This document shows positions 37,873 through 49,429 of a stretch of DNA of 64,000 nt, piece after piece. A program made the translations under genes and the position numbers. Numbering within the stretch: position 1 is the stretch's first letter; each line of letters starts with the position of its first letter. The stretch is taken from positions 535,875 to 599,874 of the forward strand of contig NW_024468520.1 in NCBI RefSeq assembly GCF_001632365.1. Reading direction: 5' to 3'. The notes beneath the pieces were generated by a model that was not told the DNA's origin, made no database searches, and worked only from the letters and a program-made list of their open reading frames with translations. This DNA is from Laetiporus sulphureus 93-53. Lineage: Eukaryota > Basidiomycota > Agaricomycetes > Polyporales > Laetiporaceae.

Positions 37873-39415
37873 TCAGGCAACGTGCAGCAGAAGGACGAGA
37901 GATATGAGAACCTTCCATGTTAACCAGCGCTGCTTGATTCCAGCCCAACGTCTATCTCCACGGTATTGGTATAGCTTGAGCCAATGAATGAGCGCAATAC
38001 TTCTATCGCGCAAGAGTAGTGGAGATGAGTTGTCCCAGGATGGTGAAGAATCATCCCATATGCAATCCAATCGGTCCAGATCGTTTGTGAATGATATGGC
38101 GGGAGGATCAGGAACCTCAGAACTGTCAAATTCTAAGGCACCTGAAGCCAGCTCTATGGTCATTTCGATGCCTCGTCTCGATAACGATAGCGTAGGACTT
38201 GGACTTGTTGTGACACTGGATGCAGGAGGCAGTCCAGGTGGTGCATGCATTGTCGGAGGAACAGTGGCGAGGCTCTGGGATTGAATGGTCTCTAAGCGTT
38301 GCTCTAAACGCTGCATACATGCGAGTAGCTGATCCGTGAGAACGCTTTGAGGGGTTGATGCGGTGCTTATGCAGCTGGACGGGTCTTGTGTTGAGCATTT
38401 TGAGAGTCGAGGATGAGCAGAATCACCGTCGGTTTCTGGTCCTGGCCGGTTCCCGCTCCGCGGCAGCGCTGAAAATGAGTTGCGCGAGGACGGAGGGATA
38501 GAATCATTGCCGTTGAATGACGATCCTGAATGAGAAAAGAGGACATCCTCACGTGATTCCGTCGTAGCAAGCCTCTGCTCGTTCTCGACTATCGTGCGAG
38601 CCTTCAACACACTGTCAACGCATCGCCAGGCTGTGGTTGAGTTATGACATACCCAATCGGCCATTTGCGTTAACTGAGTAACGGTTCTCGTATCCTTCGA
38701 TCTTCGAGGAAGCGATGACGTAGGCGAGGAGGTCTGGTACGTCATGATTTGCTCTCTACGTAGGGCAGAACGCTTCCAGTGTTTCCTGTGTTCCTTTTGA
38801 GATAATGAGTGTCCTTCTGAGTAGCCTTTCGCACGTGAAGGCATCTGATTCTGATTTCTCGGACCCTTATGAGAGCGTGTATTGACGGGCTTCTTCCTAG
38901 TATCACCGTTGTTACTTTTGAAAGCAATAGCGACACATCATCAAACACTCACAGTTCCCATGCATCCATGTCTTCGCTGAACGATCTCAGAGCGGAGATA
39001 TAGGAAGCTTTGTTCTGGCGCGCCGGTTTCAGTCTCCACTTGCGGACGAGCTTCAGAAGTTCGGGACGTTTCATTGGCCCTCTTGTTGAAAAAATCAACT
39101 TATAGTCATGACACAGCAAGAAGATTCTACCAGTACTCACAGATCAACTTGTTCCGTACTCCATTCCCCGTTGATAGTGAGCTCAAAGGGTAGTGTAATG
39201 ATGTTACTCCCTCCAAAAGGAGCGCTGGATATGTCGCATCGCGGAGGTGAGTTCACCACGGGATTTGGATCAGAATTTTCACGGAGTGATAGTGCACCAT
39301 TGTTTTCAGTGTCTGAGCTAATTGTGGTAGTACTGTCTGTAGTATGGGGAGTGATGTCAAGTGAGATCTGAGCAGAGGGAAGGCAAGCCAACGTAGTTAG
39401 GGGATCGTCTGACAT
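37873..39415 (-). CDS. SAP-like helical domain protein, possibly tail-anchored
   Basis: Three exons join with consistent phases: 39141-39415, 38953-39081 and 37873-38896. This gives 475 residues from an ATG at 39413-39415. After an acidic/Ser-rich start, residues about 93-130 form a compact helical segment (MKRPELLKLVRKWRLKPARQ, then ASYISALRSFSED) that resembles a SAP-like DNA-binding motif. A Lys/Arg-rich patch (KKPVNTRSHK) then suggests nuclear entry. The middle has a coiled-coil (QRLEQRLETIQSQ) and Pro/Ser-rich disorder. The last residues WLTWKVLISLVLLLHVA are hydrophobic, which would make a tail anchor, perhaps to the nuclear envelope, unless a final intron replaces them with the coiled-coil at 37579-37860. 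No known family name can be given. The frame is clean throughout. Confidence 0.65.
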
Positions 39416-41353
39416 ACTACTGGATCAGTATGTAAAAAAGCAAGAATCCCGCGTAAAAGTATCGCGAGAGATCCAGTTTTATATGGAGCATCAGCACGAT
39501 CTCTTGAGTCAAGACAAGGCGAGACGGACTCTTAAGACGTAGGATCAAGACGCTGGAGTGAAGGAACATGGCGCCAAACGTTATCGCCAAGGGAATCATG
39601 ATGATTCCAAAAACATAGAGAAAGCAGTCTAAGTCAGGCTGTTAGAAAAAAAACATGACAGTGTCGAGATTTCAAAGGTGTCGCGACCGTTGAGCGAGGC
39701 ATTTCTTGGGCACTTCTGCAACGGCGCGATGTACACGTGACCGCAACAGGCGCCCGATGACAAGGGGAAAGTCATTTCTCCATGCTGAACGTCAAATCTT
39801 GCCGGGGAGCGTCAAAATGCCGTCTGTAAGTGCTCTTACGGATTCCTGCGCTCACAGGGGTTTTCCTGTCATTCTGCTTCATCAGTTGCTTCGTGGTGCT
39901 AATTTGACGTTCCGGTATACCGCCGAAAGCAACGCGCTCAAGCTTCATGTGAAATTGCGTGAGTGGGTCGGTGCTGTAGCACAAGACCATCCAAATGCCT
40001 ATCCATACAACAGATCGCGGCGAGAATCGCGGGAGGGAAAGCACGCAGTAGTGCCTCTGGCAGCGAATGAGGTACGTGTCTTTCTGCTTGACATTTAAAT
40101 GTAACAGACACGGCGACAGGTACGTCGTCTTCCCGCGCTAGGACAGCAGCTGGGTGAACCTGAGGCGCTCACTACATCCAAAGAGCGCTTGTTGTTACTC
40201 GTGTGTGGCTTCCATGGTCGAAATCATTTGTTCGACTCTGACGGCTCCACTTCATCTTCGCTACAGGCCGAAAGGACCTGTGTCCTAAGCGGTCACTCGA
40301 AATGCGACCACCGTTGACTCAAGACAGCCTAGTTGGAATGCACCATGCGGCTATCAAACTCTAGGAGAGATCCTCAAATCATCGTTCAATCCTCTATCAT
40401 TGCCACATCATTTTCTGAAGGCTTGCTCGGCACGTCATCCGATGGACTGTTTCAGCATGGCGAAACATATGGACATGCACATGTGCCCTTATTTTTGGTA
40501 TGAAGGGATGCGGGCAACCGGTTTCCATCAGTCGTCACATGGTGCACTCCGCCTGCGCTCAAGCTACATCGAGGTTCTGAACGTTAGTGAAGTCGATGTT
40601 CAATCGACTCGACTGCCTGGATGGTTGGCATGGACATAGCATCTAGCATCTTTAATGGCCACACGTTGCTAAGGAACCGATAACCAGATCTTCCGAAGCA
40701 CGTGAATCCCCTCCAGGTTCCTGGCGCGAGCGCGAGCGTGAGGGCTTCAATTCGTGGATGATGGCTCTCGCTGTGATCACGCTTGACGACAATCTGACTG
40801 GTCCATTTTTCTTCGGCTCCGTCTCTCAGCGGATCTCAAAATGCTCACTGTTGTAGTCAAGACATGCGGATCTCGACCTGGCTGTTACTCTCCGGGCCAT
40901 GGTGAACAACCGCTTGAAAGTGTATGCGGCCTACAGTATCTTACTCTCCCGGAACTTTAGAAGCCGAAGCGTTGAGCGAAGATTCCGAATTTCTGATGGC
41001 TGGAATCATGTGATCATAGGTTACTACGGGTAAACGGCTTCCTAGGGCATTTGGCCCGCATAGATCACGACCGCAGTGACGGTCCCAACGGCTGCGTGCC
41101 ATAGAGGCCTCTCTTCTGTCACCACTTGCTTTGGAGCTAGAGACTCATTGTGTTGTTTGGAGGTATCATTCGAACCATGTGTCTTCCGGCTGTAGAATCA
41201 TCTAGAAACCACCTTTGCCACACAACATAAAAGCCAAACATCTCGTACTACTCATCCAAGCTAGCACATCGCGTTTTGTGACATATTCCCCGAAGGTATC
41301 TACGACTCTCCGTTAATCGTCCGCATTCACAAAGTGCCCAGTCACGACAAGGC
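39416..41353. other. No recognised gene
   Basis: A short hydrophobic minus frame (39417-39599) lies directly upstream of the SAP-like gene. A plus frame at 39706-40098 contains LRGANLTFRYTAESNALKLH followed by a plausible donor at about 40070. Neither is recognised. Confidence 0.4.
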
Positions 41354-41827
41354 ATGGCGGGACCGGGTGATACCCTTCTCGCATTAATGAAGAAACGAGC
41401 TTTCATTATCACCGCGGCACAGACGGTTTTGCTCGCTGACCCGCACTGGTCGCGTCATGTGTTGCTGAAGGTGCACCAGAGTTATGAGCCGGTAAGGACG
41501 GTCGTTTGATGACTGTAGCAGAGTAATCTGACATGATTACAGGCCACAAGGAACGATACAATCCGATCTGTTGATGGCAGCTACACCCTCAGTGCCACAG
41601 TCTTGCTGCCGGGTGATGCTGAAGTGCCACAGTTCTTGCGCACTAGTCCGATCGTCATCGTAGAGCATTTTATTGGCACTGGTGGAGATCCTGCAGCACC
41701 CAATTGGGTGAACTGGCCGCCGGACACTGTGTGGGTTGTCCGCATCTCCAGACGCGCAGCATCACAAACTTTCAAAGAACTGGCTGAATATCCGGAGAAC
41801 CTGGAGGTGGTATGTCGTCCAATGTAG
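41354..41827 (+). CDS. Hypothetical protein, two or more exons
   Basis: Exon 41354-41491 (46 codons from ATG) joins exon 41543 onward in phase 0 across a 51-bp intron with GTAAGG and TTACAG borders. The product MAGPGDTLLALMKKRAF... has a hydrophobic alanine/valine stretch, then a folded-looking part (SPIVIVEHFIGTGGDP, NWVNWPPDTVWVVRISRR). At 41810 a GTATGT donor could lead to further exons; if not used, the frame ends at 41827. The sequence at 41837-42199 may supply a continuation (FFSEPGLCPSILEWAKSIW) but the joint is unclear. No family is recognised. Confidence 0.48.
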
Positions 41828-44800
41828 CATTGAGGCTTGGCTGCTGACATTTACTTCTTCTCGGAGCCTGGGTTGTGCCCTTCTATCCTTGAATGGGCAA
41901 AGAGCATTTGGGTGAGTCACATTCATGCAGTTCTCGAAGTCCCGTTCTCACTCGCTGTTCATATCAAGGAGGGAGACATAAGCGCAGGCACTGCGGGTCC
42001 TTTACTTCCGCCTCCTTCATCTGTAGCACAAAGGATGCGCCCCTATAGATCACGGAAATCCCGGGATAAATCATCTTCAGTTGGAGGGTATATCTACCTC
42101 CGTGCCCGCGCTGTTCGCCGCTTCTGTGGCTCTGCAGATGACTATTTGTACCTACGCAATCGTGCAGTATGCCATGCCGCCATAAAGCTTCGTTTATAGG
42201 GAATCGCAAATAAGCATCTGCATTAAACTCTCAATTCACGACGATGCAATCTCAAAGGCAGAGGACACCTGAGGTTAATTTTGCAACTAGTAGCTGACGG
42301 ACGTTCGACGCGGTGGGAAGGCCTATAAGTATTCGCTGACTAGTTTTATTGCGATGGTTGTATTCGCGTAGATTGCCCAATACATTGTTCGTCAACAGGG
42401 CGATCGAACACGCCAGTTCAGCGGCTCGAATTGATCCAGGAGAAGCCTTGACTAACTCAATCGTGCGAATGTGCCCCGTGCAGAAACGTAGAGGCTCGCT
42501 TGGGAGCTTCGGTCAGGTCGGGAACAGTGAAGTTCATGATTATTTGGCAGAGAGGATGCGGGGGGACGACACGATCGGAAGGAGACTGTCTGGATAGAAG
42601 TTAATGATCAACTTGATAAGGGACGTTCGAGCGGCATGCGGAAACAATACACTCAAATCAGCTTCACGGGAGAGGCAGTCTTCTGCGGTTCTAGAGCTCG
42701 TTGCAGATTGCCAGTTTGGTATACCTGATCCCAAGGGCTGCGCTTTTAGAGGCGGTTTTATGAGGATCGCTCGAATGCGTCGTGATACACATCGTTGTAT
42801 GAGGACGATGAAAGCCTTCACGCATCATCAACGACTGAGAATGGTCGCGGTCATCTTTGAGTGTCTCACACAATGACATGGTTGACTCGATGTATCGTTT
42901 ACAGGTAGACAAGCATTTATGAAGAAGATAAGGAAAGCCGCGTACGCTTTTTAGCCGACAGGCACAGCCAGCACGCATGCATGTGCTGTGAGTGCGACGT
43001 GGAGAGTTACAGCAAAACAGCCGTCTCTGTGGCGTATGCTTCGGCAATAGCACCTGCATCAATCAATGATGGTCCGATGCAGCCTGAAAGCGTCGTTTCC
43101 ACCGTCTCGGAGGACTCGCACACGCCGTTCCTATCGAACTCTAGTGACGGATAGGAACTGTCAACAATACGCATATAGATTAACAGTCACGGTGCCAGCA
43201 GGAACGCACCGTTGTGAAAATACAGAAGAAATAATGCATCTGTAGAAGTCGGTGCATGACATGCTTGCCGGACTCAGAAGTGAGATTATTGTATTGGTGA
43301 GGTTTGCTTTTTAGGTCCCCTTCTAGCAGTGCTGAAAAAAGCCTGACAACGTTGCAGTTCGTGCCAGGCACGAGGAAATATGCGCGGTTGACCACCCACT
43401 GAGGTATACCGCCGGCAGTGCATAGAAATAGTATCTACATTGGGATTGAGAACGTCAACTACAAAACTCACAAATTGGTGGACTAATGTGAATGGATTAC
43501 ACATTTTATTCACAGCTCAGTCCCTCGATGTCGATGACTAACTCATTCAACAACAGCAGGCAGGAACACGCACAGATCGTATTCTCACCACAAGTCTTAA
43601 CGCCCTTCGGATGCAACGGGCCACAATTCACTGCCATGCATGGCATGGGTGCCGTATAAAGCTGTTGGGCAGGAAGTGGCGATGGGATAGCATCTTCTCT
43701 AGACTCTGACATGCCCAGGCCTCGCCATCCCGGAGTACCAGCCAGAGTAAGCACGGGATAAGATTCGTCGTAGTTCAGCTAGAAGGAGACACTAAGAATC
43801 GGATGCACAGGATGGTCTGAGAGTCAAATGCTCCAACCGATGCCGCGTGCGGGTCGATCCAAGTCACGACCGCCACCGTTGATGCCGACCGGGTCACGTG
43901 CGCGCGTTTTTCTTTTGTGAATACATTGATATACCAGCTGGATATACCACCATTCGCTCGCCTCTACAACATTGCGCAATGTCGACTGTCCGACATGGTC
44001 ATATGCGTACCAGCGGTTCATCAGCGCACCCACGTTCCCAGCGCCCAACTCGACAGGTCTTGCATTGCACGACACCAGCGCAAAGTCACCGAAACCCTGA
44101 CATGTGGCCGGTGCTGCAAACGATCAGCAGCATCTTGCGATCTCGCATCACCGCCCACCGACCGCTACTGTCCATCGACCCTCCTCATAGCGCTCGCCAA
44201 GCTCGGAGACCCTAAGTGCTGTAGATGGGATCCCGCGTCGCGTGTCAGCCAGCACGCCATCACCTTGTCTGTTTGAGGTGCGTACTTCCTATTGTGCCAT
44301 ATTGCGTTGCTCAATCGCGTGAACCATCGCAGTTCAGGGCACGCTGCTCTTCCTCTCATCTTGTTCGTGACATCGACGGCGTGACCCGTGCGGCCGTTAC
44401 AAGTGATCGGAAAGGCTGTCCTATTAGTACTGCATTACGGCCGCAAAGCACGGAACGGAAGACTTTCGCTGCGTAGCCGGAAGCCGACCTTCAACCGAAG
44501 GTTACGATCGCGACATCGATCTTCTTCCCTGTGCGGACGAAGGTTGGGACAAGCCACAACGTCCGCGCGACTTGGAATCCGACGCCCTCAATGCGCTCTG
44601 GCCATGCCCATTAATATGGCCGTCTGATGGACAGGCAAAGCTATCTCCGCTCTGTCGAGAGTCTCGGAGCTTGACGGCTCGTTTGATGCAGGTATGCTGT
44701 CTTTTAACTTGCGCTTGTCTTTCTGCCAGTCTGATCGTACGGTGTCAGAGAGCGCCGACCGAGAATGGGCCTGTGATGATGGCCAAACTATCCAGCACGT

Positions 44801-46070
44801 AGAACTAACAAGCACGATGTGAACTTTGCGCCGCGTCTGCAGACTGCCGTCTGCGTTGCGACGGGCTGGCCGCCACACAGACCGCACAGTTCCAATGGCG
44901 TATAACCGGGCTAGTGCGTTTAGCGGATACGTGGAGGGTCGCGCGTCGTGCCGAAGTGAGCATGGCGTGCGGTGGATGCAATGCTTGAAGCCAGTGGATT
45001 TGCTGGATGATGATTAAGGGCAAGTGAGGATCAGAAGGATATGGCTTGCGTGCAGTAGGATACCTAGAATCCTCGCGCTCCGAGTCACTCACTCGTTGAT
45101 CAGCTAGTCGCTGACGCGGAGAGCGCATGGGATCCGCCTTGCCAAGGGAAGCCCTAATCTTCGAGACGCACCGTCTGAGAGGAAGTGATTGTCGCAGGCC
45201 GGCGCGAACTGTGCACAGCCTCTCACGGTTCCGTTTATGCACGCGCATCGCGTCATTTGAGGTGCGACCGTCAAGACTGTTAGGAAGAGCATGTGCCTCG
45301 GTCGTCATGCATTTGGACTCCGAGGCGCATGGACGGTGCTGCCGCCTTTGCGCTCGGGAATTCTCACGCACGTGTATCTCGATGTTATATACTTATTCTA
45401 CATCGTTCAATACATGAATAGTGCGATCATCTTGGCCACGAATCGTGCAGAAACCGCTTGTTGGCCACTTGGGGCCTGGGTGCGCATTGCAAGATATGTA
45501 CGACGAGTCGCGAATGTGACGTAACGTTCACAGGCATGTGTTCTGTGCAAACGACGAAAATTGTAGTGAAGCGTTGCGTGTCGAGTGTGCACGCTGCTTA
45601 GCGAGGTGCAGACCCGCGAGGGAGAGCATGCCGCTGTGAATGACCACGTCAGCACACGGCGCACGAATCGAGGCGTCCGGGCAGCTGTAACCAGAAGGAG
45701 CGAGCACGAACCCAATCTGACGGTCTTGAGAGCGACAGGCAAAGTAATGAGAGGAGGCGACCGTCGCACTCCACCAGAAGCTGGAACCATGTTTATCACA
45801 CTGAAAGGCCACCAACGACGGTGGCACGTTTCAAGACATAAAGGTGATTGTGTGCATCGATATCACCGATAAAATGCATAACAGTATAGCATCCTCACAA
45901 AAAGGGGCCTAGCTCCTAGGAGCGGGATTGAACGAGCAAATGCAAAACAAACCAGATGAAGCAACGAATCCCAGAGAATAGAGCATTTCGTAGCTAAACC
46001 TGAACAGGCCCTGCACTTTTGTCCACCGCAGAGACTGCATGGTCAACAACAGGGATCCTAGCAATGAGAC
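41828..46070. other. No recognised gene
   Basis: About 4.2 kb of low gene content. Open frames include a plus frame at 42604-42876 and, on the minus strand, 43824-44075 (PVELGAGNVGALMNRWYAYD) and 44588-45371, all without recognisable domains and often open on both strands because of high GC. Decayed genes may be hidden here. Confidence 0.4.
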
Positions 46071-48857
46071 TTAACGAGTAACGGATACAAAACGGAATGC
46101 ATTCAGCAAAACAAAAGAATGTCCCTCCATGTTATGCCGTGGAAAGCTTCCCCTTTTTTTCTGCAAGGTGACGTCAGAGCACGGTGGGAACTGAGAACTT
46201 CTGGGAGACGCACGTATGCGACGGCGTCGTAGTCGATGCCCGCCTCCTCGAGCTTGCATTTCTTCAGGCTCTGGCGCTGGAGCAGCCGCTCCTCCGCCTT
46301 CCCCTGCTCTTTCCCCGTGCGTTTCTGCATTTGGTCAGTTACCAATAAAACGCCATATCGACGCAGGTCAACGATCCTATTCTCAGCGCACCTTGTCATG
46401 CTGCATTCTCACAACGCGCGGCACGGTGCGCCACTTCCTGTCTGCGCCGACCCATAGCTTGGGGTGAACTTGATCGTTCGAAATGACCTTGCACTTGAAG
46501 ATATGTCCCATGAGGAGGTAGTTGTCCATCGTCTCTGCGACGATCTCCGCAACGGATGCGGAGTCGAACTCGATGAACGCGCAGTATTTCGAGTGCCCAG
46601 TCTATGAATGGCATCGTTAAAACGGATGAGCGAACAGGTTGTGGATGAACGGCATGAGCGGCGTACCTTCTTTTTGCGTGAGATTCGGAGGCGCGTGACG
46701 TTGCCGAACTGCGAAAAGTATGCGCGCATCTCGTCTTCGTAGGACCCGTGCGGTATCCTGCCGAAGTAGATCACTCCACGGTCTTCACTCTGCACAAAGA
46801 GCGGAACTCAGCACAGAGAGTATGTCAAGAAGGAAGTCATGCACACCAGATGTTTCTTCGCCTTCTTCAGCTTCTGCTTCACGACCGCATCATCCTTAAA
46901 GATGGTTGGCAGGTCTGACACGCCAACATTCTCCCACTCTTCCGCGCTCTCATCGTCGGAAGAGTCGTCATCGTCAGTGGAAGAGTCGTCATCGTCATTG
47001 GAAGAGTCATCGTCGTCCGTGAAAACGCCATAGAGACGTTTAGCATCCTCTCCTCCTTCGTTCTCCTTGTGATTGGGTACCAACGACTCCATGACTTCTT
47101 CTTTCTCTTTGTTGCTACCGGAGGCAACTGCTTCTTGATCCTCGTTCTCGTCATCACTAGCTGCCTCCTCATCCTCACCCTCATCCTCATCATCATCCTC
47201 ATCGCTAGTCGCAGAAGCTCCCTCCTCTTCCTCTTCCTCTTCAACCTCCATACCATTAATCGAAATAGCTTCTTCCTCGTCATCGTCCTCGTCGTCCTCG
47301 TCGTCCTCCTCGTCCTGGTCGGACTCAGAAGCTTCAAAAGGTGGAGGTGGGGCCTTCGTCTTCACCGTCTTCTTCACTTTGAAAGCTGGTGCAGGTTTCG
47401 CCGGAACCTTCGTCACAAAACCTTTCGTGGCTTCCTTGGCGGGTATAGTTTTCGACTTCTCCGCGCTTGCCTTCGCAGAAGACTTCCCGGTCTCCTTCGC
47501 AGGGGCGGGCTGCGCCTTCACGCTCTCCTTGGCTGGGACTTTCGATACCGACTTCTTCCCACTCTCCTTCACGGAGGTAAGGTGTGACACCTTAGCACTT
47601 TCCTTCGCAGGAGTAGGCTGGGGAGTGGGCTGCGATGCCTTTGTCTTCTCCACGGGAGCAGACAGTGATGCTGTCACAGTCGCCTTCACAGGAGCGGGTT
47701 GAGACGCCTTCACCTTCTTCTTCTCCGTGGCGGGGGCAGGCTGCGATACCTTTTCCTTCTCCCTTGCAAGAGCCCTCCTTTGCTGGAGCAGCCTGCGAGG
47801 CCTTCAGGGCACTCAACTCAGACTTAGCCTTCTTGCTGGCAGGCTCATCGGGTTCGGCGAGCGCTCCAGGTGCAGGCGGCTTTTCACCGCTCTGTTCCGC
47901 CACAGCCGGCTCTCTATGCTTACTTCTCTTCCTCTTCTTCTCAGAAGTCATAGGCGCGGCTTCAGCGGTGGGAGCGGCGTTGAGCTGCGTGTTTTTCCCC
48001 TTCTCCTGTCCTGCCTGTCCGTGCACCCTCGTAGCTGCCTCTGGCGCCTTAGCAGCCTGCAGCGCTGGTGTGGCGGCTGCACCAGCCTGTAGCTTCCTCT
48101 TTTTCCTGCTCTGCTTGGTGGTGCCTGCAATACTCGCATCTCCCGCAGTCGGTCGCGGTTCGCCTGCTGCTTCTTTAAATGTGTCCTGAATGGGGGTCCC
48201 AGGCAGGGCAGACTTCGAATCTGCGTTTGCCTTTCGTTTGCGCTTCTTGGGCTGTTCCGCAGGCGCAGGTGTTGTTGCGACAGTTTTCGGTGGCTCCGCA
48301 GGTGCAGGAACACCCGCCTGAGCCTTCCGCTTTCGATTTGTTTTGTTTGCAGATGATTGCATCCGTTCTTCATCCTTGCGCTGAGCGACGGGTGCAGAGG
48401 CATTCGTCGGAGTGACAGCTGGTGCGGATGCATTCGCTTTAGCCTTCTTCCGTCTCTGCTTCCTCTCTCCAGCTTCACCCTCATTTTCTGCCTTTTGGGG
48501 TGGAGATATAATAACTTCAAGGGGAATGGAAGCGGATGCGTCCGCTTGATCGTGCCGTTTCTTACCTGCTTTTTGGCGAGCATCATCGTGAGTCGATGGC
48601 AGCAGAGGCGGCTGTGCAGCGATCGCAGAAGGAGGTGAGGCATTTGCGTGTACAGTCTCGTCTTTTGTGGACAATGCTAGTTGCTCAGCGGACAGTGAAG
48701 GCCCAGACGTATCCTCTCGACGTTTGTTCTTCTGTGGCTTGGGCGGCTGATCTGCCGGCTTCGGCATGCTAGGAGCTACATCGGACTGTGCCGCTTTAAG
48801 AGCGCGCAGTTTCATGCGCTTCATCAACTTTTGTGGTGTCTCGGGATGTACAGACAT
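46071..48857 (-). CDS. Nucleolar RRM protein (NOP15/NIFK type) with long repeat-rich N-terminus; one frameshift
   Basis: Five exons: 46847-48857, 46667-46789, 46392-46601, 46214-46324, 46071-46160, all with good borders. The start is an ATG at 48855-48857. Exon 1 encodes about 670 residues of Lys/Pro/Ala/Ser-rich repeats (units like [10 protein letters not shown] and VPAKESVK, recalling Nopp140) followed by long Asp/Glu runs. Exons 2-3 encode one RRM: RNP2 [11 protein letters not shown]1 region [10 protein letters not shown], then [20 protein letters not shown] and [12 protein letters not shown], typical of NOP15/NIFK ribosome-assembly factors. The C-terminal part is basic ([18 protein letters not shown]). 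One extra G near 47773-47778 splits exon 1 into two long open frames; removing it makes all exons fit, for about 847 residues. Either this is a sequence error or a very young lesion. NOP15 proteins usually lack such a long N-terminus. Confidence 0.78.
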
Positions 48858-49429
48858 CTTGGAGAAAGAGGTACAACAGACGAAGCCTAGCGCAGATAAG
48901 GAAGAGCATTTGGGACGGCACGATCAGCACGTGGCGTTGTATACCAAAGGCTTCTGATCCAAACAATGGATCGAGATTCGAGTTTTACTCACCGCCGACG
49001 ACTTCTGCGGCCCAGGCTGCAACCTTCCGCGCATCTTCACTGAAGCGCTCAGCATGCGTTTGAAGAGTTTGCACCATCGGGCTGGACAGTACCGCGTTCA
49101 TGAACATTCGATTGCGGTGAAACGTGCAGTGACTGGCTGGCTATTCAAAAGCACTTCGGGATTACTAGGAGAAAGATGGCCGCTAGCATTTTGAACGAGA
49201 TGTCTACCGTCTACCATCATTCAACATGTCATCATGTGTATCCTGGTACGTGAGGCGCTCTATTAGCAATCATGCCTGGAGACCGACTGTCCCACACTTA
49301 TGACATCGAATGTCCACAGATAAATGTGCCGAGCAGCTGTGACGGACGGCACTGCTTTCTTTTGTTTCGATGAAACTCGATCTTAACGTTCACGGTGGCG
49401 TCGACATACGGCAGCCAAGCATGCCACCG
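48858..49429. other. Shared upstream region between RRM gene and P450 remnant
   Basis: About 0.57 kb between two divergently oriented genes, so it probably holds both promoters. No clear TATA or other site could be assigned. Confidence 0.4.

Noticed and set aside
44588..45371. Overlapping minus-strand frames of 99 and 188 codons
   Set aside because: Arg/Ser-rich, no recognised domain, open in several frames because of high GC; no splice pair supports them.
47069..48189. Long plus-strand open frames, some very hydrophobic
   Set aside because: They are antisense to the Asp/Glu and Lys/Ala/Pro repeats of the nucleolar protein; antisense of acidic runs reads as Leu/Val/Ile/Ser.
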